This document shows positions 20,331 to 29,677 of a stretch of DNA of 39,701 bases, one piece after another. Origin of the DNA: Pelargonium nanum (taxonomy: Eukaryota > Streptophyta > Magnoliopsida > Geraniales > Geraniaceae); NCBI GenBank assembly GCA_036897485.1, contig JAYMTF010000329.1:1-39701 (forward strand), given 5' to 3'. A program made the position numbers and the translations under genes. Position 1 is the first letter of the stretch. Every line of letters begins with the position of its first letter. A model generated the notes under the pieces. The model saw only the letters and a list, made by a program, of their open reading frames with translations. It searched no databases and was not told where the DNA came from.

Positions 20331-21134
20331 ACAGCTTTATTCATAGCTCACATTTATAGTGCTTCTCCTACCTCTCTCTCTCTAGGGTTTGCTGTGCTTT
20401 CTCTTTCAGATCTTCACATTGATGAGCTCAGGTTAGGGTTTCACGTTTCCTTCTTCACATCACATCACTCGTTTCAGTGCTCCGAAAGTTACTTTGCTTG
20501 TAGTAACTGAGAAGTGAAAAGAAGAAACTTTGAGATTCGTTTCAACATTTGTTTGCTTTTGACGAGTGAAAAAGCGAGGGAATGTGAATCTGGTGACTCT
20601 GTTTCTTACTAATGTACGTTCAGATTCATCGTAGCTCATCGATTCCTCAATCTGCTGCTGTTTTTTTTTATCAGTCTCTCCTCTCTGGTTAGTTTTTATT
20701 TTTATTTTGCATGTTTTTTTGTCTGTATTGGAGCTTGATTTTGTAGTAAAGAAACGAAAATGGAAGTGTTTATGTTGTTATTGAGTTAGCTACTCCAGAG
20801 CTGAGCTTCTTCTGAGTTGTGATCTTTTGTTTGCTTTGAAGCAGCTATCAATTTTTGGCAAAGAAATTGAGATTTTGGAAGCTTTTTTTGGGTTCCAAAC
20901 TGTGGTAGAGAGCTTCTGATTTCTAGGTCACTGCCTTTTTCCTCTGGGGATTTGGGCTGTTTGGGGCATTTGGTTTGAAAATCATCACACATTTGGTGTT
21001 CTTTAGATTGGTGAAGGAAGAGGTGGAGGATATTTTTCTGCATTGCAGATTTACTCTAGTGTTCTGGTTTGATTCTGGATCTCTCAAGTGTAAGTGTTAT
21101 CAGTTTTGATTAGGACAAGAAAGACTTGTGAAAA
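20331..21134 (+). promoter_or_regulatory. 5' leader region of the DUF1666 gene
   Basis: CT-rich leader sequence (tacctctctctctctagggt, 20370-20390) is followed by a donor-like gctcag/gttagg near 20428 and, after ~680 T-rich bases, an acceptor-like ttttgattag at about 21114, 20 bases before the ATG. This suggests a long leader intron. The minus-strand frame at 20786-21043 has no family resemblance. Confidence 0.4.
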
Positions 21135-24011
21135 ATGGATTTTTTCAGAATAAGAAAGTTTAGAAAAGCTCACAAACCCAACCCAGAGAACAATTTGGAG
21201 GATTTGCCTGTGCCTCAGCCAGAGGAGCCCAAGAATGATCACAATGGTAGCAATAATTTGAGTAAAACAGCTGAGGCTGATCCTGATCCTGCTGCTGCTG
21301 CTGGTGTCGATGACGACGACGACGATGATTTTATCACGAATGAAGTGAAGAGGAGGTTGAAAGAACTAAGGAGAAAGAGTTTCATGGTATTGATTCCTGA
21401 AGAAGAATCTTGCCCTGAAGAAGAGGAAGATGAAGAGGATAGCGAGACCATCTCTAATGAGTGGAGAGAGGTGGAAGCTGAAGGTCGACAATGGTGGTCT
21501 GGCTTTGATGCTGTGTACGACAAGTATTGCGAGCGTATGCTTTTCTTTGACCGCATGAGTGCCCTTCAGCTAAAGGAAACTGGTAAAAACGTTATTTGAT
21601 ACATTTTCATTTTTGCTCTGTCTTTATAGAAATTGCAGATAATCTGTTGCTAATCCTGTTTAATATTGAAATCCTAGAGAGAAGGGTCTAACTAGTAGAG
21701 TAAAATATGCAAGTTTGTTTACAATATTTGGAACAAAAAATGGTTATTACTGGACTTGGGATTGCTTGAGACCTGGTTGAGTTATTGCAACCTTGGAAAG
21801 TTGAGTTCTGCTCTTTCCTCAATTGGGTTGATTGATGAATAGTATCAGATTATTGCCATGACTCGTAGTCGAATTTACACAAATTTAGCATCATATCTCT
21901 GAAATTGAATTGCATACTAATTTGTTCTGGTCTATTGCTCTAGTTCATTGTCATCATATCTATTGCTCTAGTCTAGATGTAAGAATTGTACACATAATTT
22001 GTAGCTAAGTGTTCTTTAAAGTTGTATATATTCATGCCTTTCGTTATGAAGTTAATATAGATCATGATATTAATGGAAGTGTCTTCTCATGAACCTTACT
22101 GTATGGTTCTTTAGGCCTATATATTTGCTTCTTCCAAATTCCAATATCAACAATTCTATATTTTTGTTGAGTAAAGTTAGGTTTTTTAAATCCTCATAAG
22201 CTCATAGTCAATGTAACTTTTGTTTTGCAGGATCTCTAACTCCCTCTACTCCTTCACCAAGATCTGCATCGAAGAAGCTTACATCTCCTTTTCGTTGCCT
22301 TTCTTTGAAAAAGATTGAAGAACCTGATGAAGAAACCGAGCATCTGCACCGGTCAGAGGACGACCGGTATCAGGATTTAGAAACAGCGTATGTCGCTCAT
22401 ATTTGCTTGACCTGGGAGGCACTCCATTGTCAGTACACTCAACTGAGTCAGAAGATCTCATGCCAACTAGAAAACCCCACTTGTTACAACCACAGTGCAC
22501 AGCAGTTCCAACAGTTCCTAGTTTTGCTACAAAGGTTTATCGAGAATGAACCTTTTGAACAGGGTGTCAGGGCAGAAATTTACGCTCGCACGAGGAAACT
22601 GTTACCTAAATTGCTTCAGGTCCCAAATATAAAAGGTAAGATTTCTTCTCTATGGATTCACAGTAAAGTTTTGATTGTATTGTTGCGGAAATCAGCTAGC
22701 AAATTATGCATAAAACTAAAAAATAAGCTTAGTTGCTATAAAATTATAATGAAGTTGCTTATTTAATTGACTCTACTCTTTTGAATTTGGAACCTTGGAA
22801 TTATATGCTTGTGGTGTATAATTAACTTGCCATACATTTTCAGCGTCAGACCTAAAAGAGACAGAGGACGATGATTCAGATATTCTTGTCCGTGCCCCTG
22901 ATCTCATCAGAATTATTGAGATTTCAATTCTCACTTTTCACCTATTTCTAAAGATGGAGAAAAGAAAATCAAACGGTCTTCTTAACCTATTTGGTAATCA
23001 AAACCAGATTGCTACACCTCTTCAACAGATCCAATGTTCTCTTGAAAAGGTAAGTTTATGTTATTCCATTTTATTTTTCTCTTTTCTGTTAAACAAATTA
23101 GTCACAATCATTATAATTTACAATGTTTCTGTACTATTTTTCTTACTCTTAGACACTGTTTAGATTGAAATTATTGGAATGCGAATCAAGAACGAGAATG
23201 GGAGATGAGTCATTTTCATGATCAAAAAGTTCTAATCTAAACATGAACAATGTGAATAAATTCCTGAATAAAAATTCTTATCCGAATGCTACTTAAGACA
23301 TGCTTAGAAGCCAGACCTTACAAAATGGCATATGAATCAAACCTCATTTTGTCACTATTCTAAGAAATTGGAATAGGTCCTTTGACTTCTCATGGTCAAT
23401 CTCGGCATGTATATAATCTTAACCAATATCTGATTTTAGAATCATAAACATTTCTTTCAAAAGTACTCCCTCCATCACAAAACGAGTGTCCACTTTTCTT
23501 TTATGGTTAGTTAGTTATGCCGCTTATGCATCCCGTAAGATAGCTTTGTTAGAAACACTCGAGTTTGTTACAAGAAAAACACATTTTTTTGTGGACACTC
23601 ATTTTGGGACTGAAGTAACATTGGTGGATGTGCCAGCTTTGAATGTAAATGATAATCTGTTCCTAGAAATAGATCATCTAGAATAGTCATGGATATAATA
23701 TGAATCGCCTTTTTGAATCATGATTGAGTATTGTATATTTGCATGTCATTCTTAAAATTGCACAGAAAAGGGTGAAACTGAAGGAACTGCGGAAAAAGAA
23801 GAAAGGCTGGAAAAAGAAATCCTGGCCTCAGACGTACGAGGAAATCCAGCTCTTGTTTGGTCTCATTGACGCCAAAGTCATATCCATGGTTCTTAGAATG
23901 ACGAGAATCAGTAAAGAGCAGTTGTTCTGGTGCGAAGAAAAGATGAAGAAGTTGAATCTATCGGATGGAAAGTTACATAGAGACCCTTCTCCTACTCTTT
24001 TCCCTTGTTAA
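21135..24011 (+). CDS. DUF1666 family protein
   Basis: Exons are 21135-21582, 22231-22635, 22844-23049 and 23766-24011. All are GT-AG and in frame, giving 434 aa. Residues 1-110 are charged and disordered with an Asp run (59-65) and Glu-rich patches. The DUF1666 core starts at about 118 (QWWSGFDAVYDKYCERMLFF) and continues through YQDLETAYVAHICLTWEALH, a region around 240-280 (RFIENEPFEQGVRAEIYAR), DLIRIIEISILTFHLF and the C-terminal Lys-rich WPQTYEEIQLLFGLIDAKV. Molecular function of the family is unknown; some members carry the misleading name 'ribosomal protein L34Ae'. The start is the first ATG after a likely leader intron that ends near 21114 (tgattag). Intron 3 carries two MITEs. From memory the Arabidopsis orthologue (At3g20260) also lies next to BTL1 (At3g20240). 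Confidence 0.92.
23157..23243. repeat. short MITE with tgtttagatt inverted ends, DUF1666 intron 3
   Basis: Left end tgtttagattga and right end taatctaaaca are inverted. The interior (ggaatgcgaatcaagaacg, gagtcattttcatgatcaaa) is shared with the larger copies at 26061 and 26438. No coding capacity. Confidence 0.55.
23466..23615. mobile_element. Stowaway-type MITE, 150 bp, DUF1666 intron 3
   Basis: The ends ctccctccatcacaaaacga and tcattttgggactgaag are imperfect inverted repeats, followed inward by gtgtccac and gtggacac. The element is flanked by TA at 23464-23465 and 23616-23617, the target duplication of Tc1/mariner-type elements. It sits wholly within an intron and has no coding capacity. 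Confidence 0.8.
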
Positions 24012-25356
24012 TAGCCTCATGAAAAAGGCGAACAAAACAGGTTTATAAGTAAGTAACTGCAGAACATTCTTCTTCTGCCGTCTTCTTATGGCATTTTTAG
24101 CGCCAAAGATGGTGCTTGTTTTGGGACGAGAGCTTCACCAGCTGAAACCTGGTTTTGATCAAAATTAGTTGCTGGTTTTTTATTAGCAATGGAGCTCTAT
24201 TTTTGTTATTTAAGAAGTTGGGAAACCGGACAGAAGGTGATTCCTGTAGCTAGCCATGTTGTAAATTTAGTTATATTTGTGAAAACTGTGCTGTAATGTG
24301 GACTCATTCCTGAAAAAAAAACTAAACATTGATGTTGCTGATATATATGTAGTGGATAATTGATGTTGTCTTTTAGTATTAACCTTTTTAGCATGTATCA
24401 ATTGGTTGTTTAACGTCACTTTGTCATAAAATGAGCAACTTTGTCTAAATAACTGTCTCAAAAACAGTGTCAAATTTCTCAATTTAGTTATTTAGTTTTA
24501 TGCATAAAATACCAACAGTATGCTCCACTCCACTCTAGTGACTCCTCCTGTTTCAGGAGATAATCAACTATGACTTATATTTCAAACGACATATTTCACG
24601 TTCTTTCGATGTTAGATTTCTCAAATACAAATCTTGCATTGATGCAGTACTGCAACCCACTTAGAGGTGGGAATATCGAGTTTGGATTTGGTCATATTTC
24701 AGTATATAATTTACGGGTCTTTTGTACTTGTTTGGGGATTTATCCGACCCGAAAGTTGTTTAAATAGGATATTGGGTGCTCGCGAGTTTGAGTCCAAAAT
24801 TGCTGGCTCTAACCCCACTGCACACTATCATTCATTGAGGCCAATTCATCCACAATCATTGGCCATCTTTGTTATTGTTACAAATCTTGTATTGATGCAG
24901 AGATGTTAATTTGAATCCGAACCTACGAGCTTCCGAAATATAATATGACTTACAACTGATCCAATCGGATTTCACCACATTCTGGACTAGGTTGGTCAAA
25001 TCCACACAGTTTACGCTAAATCCAATCTGAACAAGGAAAAAGGACCCATTAAAGGACACAGACAGGCCTATAAAAAATGGTTATGTTCTCTACTAAATCA
25101 CTGTATCTCATAACGATGTGTTTATTGCGGTAAAGCGTATACGAAACTACTTATATGGATGGATAAAAAACATATATACATCATCAAAGAAACCTAACAC
25201 CCTTTGCTATGCTCCAACTTTTAACATCATAATTACATTACTAGTTTTATCCCATCCATACAATTTAGCATACAAATATCATCATATTTCAGAAAGTGAA
25301 CAAATTAAGAAGGAAATGCGTACCAAAAATCTAATCAAACACAGTTTATCAAATAT
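24012..25356. other. intergenic region between converging genes
   Basis: The first ~300 bases are probable 3' UTR of the DUF1666 gene. Further on are dispersed-repeat fragments (gggtcttttgtacttg, ttatccgacccgaaag near 24710-24760) and a 22-base direct repeat (tacaaatcttg(c/t)attg, continuing atgcag) at 24626-24647 and 24879-24900. No gene is visible. Short frames here are non-coding. Confidence 0.5.
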
Positions 25357-28300
25357 TTAATAAAGCCCCAACATTCTTAGTTCGGTGACATGGGTGGGAT
25401 CAAGCTCAGGGACGTTCTTATTAGCTTCTCGGTCTTCTACTACGTACTCCTGTGGTCAACAAATTATCAAATGAGTTTCCGAGAGGAATGACAATTAAAC
25501 GTCCAAGAGTAAGTTTCAAACCTTTGTTAGTTCTTGTTTGGCAAGAACATGGTAATGGCGTTCATTGATTCTCTGTCCACATATGATGGCAATGAAGAAA
25601 CCGTAGAGCAAACCCACCAAGACGATAGCTAAAACTGCAGAGTAAAGAAAATGAAGATGATATAAATCTATTTGCACGAATACATATTTTAGTCATCGGT
25701 CAGAACTACACTTACCAGCCATAGTATAGAATCCATATGGGTGTTCTTCATAACCAAACATTTCCCTTAGTTCCTCCCCATAAAATTTATATACCAGCAC
25801 ACCCAAGAATGCTACAATCTGTTGAAATAATGTATTAGAAAAAACTTGGAAAACAGATAATTTCACTACCGTTCCCATACTATACACACTCAAATAGATA
25901 CTAATATAACAAAACATACTATATTAGCTTGGATTTCTTCTCTACTAGTTGCTTAAGATTCGCTTGATCTTATTATATAGTCACTAAAATGTCCACTGGT
26001 GCACGTCAATATAACGACCATATTCCGATTCTCAATAGTAATAGTAATATAACTTAAAGGTAGCGTTTGGATTAGAACTTTTGTCGAGGAATGAGAATCA
26101 AGAATGATTGGAACTTTTTGTACATGAAAATGGCTTTGGAATGAGAATCTCCTCATTCCTATTCCCATTCTTGATTCTCATTCACATTTCAAATTTTTGG
26201 TCAAAACGCTACATAATTGGCTTATTGTCATACCAATTGAACAATCACAAAAATGAATGCATGATCCCTGGCAACAAGGAACTGAAATTTCAGTCTCAAC
26301 CACCAGCGATCAGGTGGAACATTTGCACGTAATATGAACATTGCTCTGCACTCTGTACAGTGAGCGAAAGCAAAGCCCTCCTGAAACAAGGAGAAAAAAA
26401 GAGTTCATTAGTAGCTCTCCGCAACAAGCATATAAGGTAGCGTTTGGATTAAACTTTTGGAATGAGAATGAGAATGTGACTGCCTTTCCAAGCCATTTTC
26501 ATGACCAAAAAATTGTAATCCAAACGTGAAGAATTAAATTTTCATTTTCATTCTTGATTACCATTCCTAGAAAAAAATTATAATCCAAACGCTAACTAAA
26601 TTCATTTCCTACGACATCACTAAAATACAGAAACCACATTTCGTAACATCATTTACCAGTCAATCAAGAACAAATGGCAGAAAAGAAACAAGTATTCACC
26701 TTAGTCGACCTCCAATTATCAAGACATGATCTATGAACATATTTTTGGGTGCCTTTGCAATGGCACGGTGCAATTAAATCTTCCCCTGAATTTAAATAAT
26801 CATTTGCTTCAGCATAAGTATATATATTAGTAGATTATATGTAAAAAAAAAAGGTATTGACCTCCAATATCGAGGCATATACGGCATTGTGGCTGGTCTG
26901 AGTTAATAAGACTGGAAGTTTCATCAATGTCAAGATTTTGTAACTCGTCATTGGCTATCGCATAATCCCTTCTAAGAGCTGTAATTTCCCATGAAGATGA
27001 AGGTTCTTCAGAACTTGGTACAACGTCAGATTGTGGTAAGATTGGTTCAGTTTCTGAAATATCTTCTGAACGACTATCATTTGGTACTAATTGCATTTCG
27101 AAGAATGATAGATCAGGATTAAACTGCAAAAGACATTGCTAGAACTATAATTCCTAGAGAACATTTCACTAGGAACTAAGTAACCTGCAAAATGGAATGG
27201 AAAGTTAAACCATCTTAGAAACATTACCCGACAAATATTGCCATATGCTATCCGACAAACAAATACACAAAGCATGCAAAAAGCAACAATCAGTATAACA
27301 ATCAAAACTAAAATGCCATGACTTATAAGATGTAATTAACCAATTGGATTCTACTTAAATTTAGAAGCCTATTTATGCAAGTTCCTTCTCTCACTTAAAA
27401 CAGTGTCATGTTACATATCAATTGCCAAATTTCAAGCTATGAACCATTGCATAGTACTCTCTCCGTTCCAAAACGAGTGTCAACTTTCTCTATTTTGTAA
27501 AAATAAAGGATAAGTTAATTAGAGTTGGACTTCCTCCTTAAACCCTTATTTTCTCTTATTCTAACAAACTCAAGGGGTTCTAACTAGAGTTGGCAATTCG
27601 GAACACAACACAACACGAGACCCAAGACACACACGACACGATTTAAGTGTGTTTGAGTTCAACATATATATAATTGTGTCATGTTCATGTTGAGCTTGTA
27701 AAACACGCATGACACATTTACATAATGTTCAAATAGTCATTTAATGCTATTAAATCACAGCCTAGGTTAATTACTTAACCTATTATTTTCTCTATCTCTT
27801 CTCTCTAATTTGGTTTCATCTCATCTCCTCTTTCTTATTCCCGAGTTTACACCTATTGTCTAAATCTATTGTGCCTCAAGTTAGAGAGTGGATGCAGGGA
27901 ATAGGAGCAGCCACAATTGCAATTCATCTCATTTCCCGTTTTAGGCAAAGCCAACACAAATACAATCCGCCAACACGACTATTAAACGTGTTGTGTTTAA
28001 TTTGTGTTGGGTCATATAACATGTATTCAACCTCTAATATGACATGAACACGTCGCATAAACGCGAATTGCTTGCACTACTTCTAACCAACTTATATTAG
28101 AGATATTGTTGGCGATTTGTGCTTAACTAACTAATCAAAACAGAAAGTGCACACTCATTTTGAGAATTAACAAGCATATGGTAGTCAATAAAGAAGAAAA
28201 GAAATTGCAATCAATTTACCATATAAAAAAAAGGCTTCAGATTTAACTCAATATCGAAGCTTCTGCATAAAACATATCACAATTTCCTCAAAAATTGCAT

Positions 28301-28577
28301 TAACAATTTATCATTAAACGAAATTAGAGAAAATGTCTGAATCCACAACCAGGCAAAAACATGCTCCCAACACACATTTGCGAAAATCAGCCCGATTCAA
28401 GATTACCCCAAATGAACAAAAGTCGATGAATCAATGAAAATTTCAGGCAATTCAACAAAAAAAAAAATCACCAAACAATCAACATTTAACTGTGAATTCA
28501 TATCAACAACATATAAATTTCAAGAGAGAAAGAGAGTTGACCTTTGGATCTTCATGAGATTCAGAAGAAAGGCACAT
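25357..28577 (-). CDS. RING-CH (RINGv, MARCH-like) membrane E3 ubiquitin ligase
   Basis: Minus-strand exons are 28577-28542, 27123-26862, 26785-26700, 26380-26234, 25818-25716, 25634-25522 and 25449-25357. All junctions are GT-AG and phases match, giving 279 aa. The acidic N-terminal part ends in a C4HC3 RINGv finger at residues 92-139: CRIC, PCHC, VHRSC and HCTEC. Two membrane segments follow at about 167-187 (FIFVIVQLIVAFLGVLV) and 209-230 (TMAVLAIVLVGLLYGFFIAI), then a short charged tail ending in LGLY. Finger plus C-terminal membrane pair is the plan of plant RING-CH ligases that act on membranes in endomembrane protein turnover; substrate is unknown. The first coding exon is only 36 nt (MCLSSESHEDPK), after a 7-codon upstream ORF at 28625-28605. 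If that exon is wrong, the start would be the Met in SFFEMQ, 10 residues into exon 2. Confidence 0.92.
26061..26211. repeat. MITE with tagcgtttggatt inverted ends, RING-CH gene intron
   Basis: Left end tagcgtttggatta, right end caaaacgcta. The interior includes aatgagaatcaagaatga and a reverse counterpart attcccattcttgattctca, so it can fold. It ends 22 bases from the splice donor of exon 26380-26234 without disrupting it. I could not fix a target duplication. Confidence 0.6.
26438..26594. repeat. second tagcgtttggatt MITE, adjacent intron of the RING-CH gene
   Basis: Perfect 14-base inverted ends tagcgtttggatta and taatccaaacgcta flank a 129-base AT-rich interior related to the copy at 26061 and the short copy at 23157. 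It lies in the intron between the two exons that encode the halves of the RINGv finger. Confidence 0.7.
27457..28165. mobile_element. Stowaway-type MITE split by a later insertion
   Basis: The left end ctctccgttccaaaacgagt after TA (27455-27456) and the right-side sequence aactaactaatcaaaacaga followed by cacactcattttgag (28121-28155) are the two ends of the family seen at 23466-23615. The 27585-28079 element lies between them. The right terminus is degraded, so the outer boundary is approximate. Confidence 0.55.
27585..28079. mobile_element. non-autonomous hAT-like element, ~495 bp
   Basis: The ends tagagttggcaattcg and, inverted, tagtgcaagcaattcg agree at 12 of 16 positions. The flanks ttctaac (27578-27584) and ttctaac (28081-28087) are direct repeats, 7 of a possible 8-bp hAT target duplication. 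The interior carries the cacaacacgaca/cacgacacgattt motif common to dispersed repeats elsewhere in the window. No transposase is encoded. It lies in the first intron of the RING-CH gene. Confidence 0.65.
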
Positions 28578-28639
28578 TGCAATGTTGTCGATCGATTTCT
28601 GGGGCTACAGGAACAAGATTGACATGAACTCGAGCTCCA

Positions 28640-29042
28640 GATTTTAGAGAGAGAATGAGAGTTTTGTAGAGAGAAAATTACAGATTAGTCGTCAACTTTG
28701 ATTAAACGAAATTAAAAATTACAGATAAAATTATTAGCCTACGTTACAGCCTCACAGGTTTCTTCGCACAGTTAAGAACAGACCAATGGAGATGACCCAC
28801 GTGGGAAGAAGAGAAAGATACATATGTTTCTGTCATGTAAATTATTTCACATGCATGTCACGGAAGCAAAATTTGACATATACCAACCAACACTTAAAAA
28901 TAAAATAATAGAAAATGATAACGAGGTGACATGTTTTGTTATTGTTTCGCGTCCACGTGTTGCCTGAGTGAGTGATCGGTTGGATACTATGGGCTTTTAT
29001 GGGCCTGAAGGCCCAAGCTCAATTAATCATTAAAAGAGTCAT
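28640..29042. other. intergenic region between the divergent RING-CH and MED8 genes
   Basis: The two genes are head to head, with 1.1 kb between start codons. The proximal part (28640-28800) is the RING-CH promoter and leader. Acgtg-type motifs (ccacgtggga at 28798-28807, tccacgtgtt at 28952-28961) are G-box-like bZIP/bHLH sites, noted only as sequence matches. No gene is visible. Confidence 0.4.
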
Positions 29043-29561
29043 GGTCCGGCCCAACAATTATGAGACCAGTTCGACAATTTGTTAAATGGGTTAAAACAAA
29101 TCCGACCCGTTTATTAAACGGGTTGAATTAAACAACACGAGCATACCTGTTTACAAGCGGGTTGACACGACATGACAGACAAGTTTAATACTAAGTTCTT
29201 GTTGAACCGATACGACACAACACGATTATATAAACAGATTTAGACTTGACGCAACACGATTAGATTATATAGGTCGTTATTGGTCCGATAACCTGTTTAA
29301 AAGAGCTTGACATGTCAATATTTAAGAACAAATATTATGTCTAGAAGGTTACAACAAATCGTAAATATAAACAGATTGGATAATAAACGGGTCAAATAAC
29401 ACGATAAGAACCTGTTTAATAAAACGGGTTATGCGAGATCGACACGAATCCGACACGATTACTAAACGGATTGAAAAATTAAACACGAATTCGTTAAACT
29501 GATCTCAAACCAACTTAACTTCGTGTCGTGTCACGGGTTAGGACTCTAATGGCCAGCCCTA
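29043..29561. repeat. dispersed repeat, 'gacccg...cacgacac' family
   Basis: Repeated short motifs such as gacccgtttattaaacgggt, gttgacacgacatgacag, acacgattatataaacag and 'cgggttatgcgag' fill the interval and recur in related form at 20091-20330 and inside 27585-28079. The right end ggccagccctac, read inverted, starts tagggctggcc, like a hAT terminus, but I could not find a matching left end or target duplication. Confidence 0.5.
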
Positions 29562-29677
29562 CCTGTGGACAATTTTTCCCTGGAACTGAATGAATTGGAA
29601 AGAGAGAGCGACGAGAAGTTGATCGGAACTGGAAGCGATTGGTCTCCGAGACTGAAATTGGAACTGAGAGATCGAAA

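Noticed and set aside
21239..21556. 105-codon minus-strand Ser-rich frame
   Set aside because: It is antisense to the Asp/Glu-rich first exon of the DUF1666 gene and mirrors its repeats.
24648..24878. SINE between the 22-base direct repeats
   Set aside because: A B-box-like gtttgagtc is present, but no A box at the proper distance and no clear tail, so only the direct repeat is reported.
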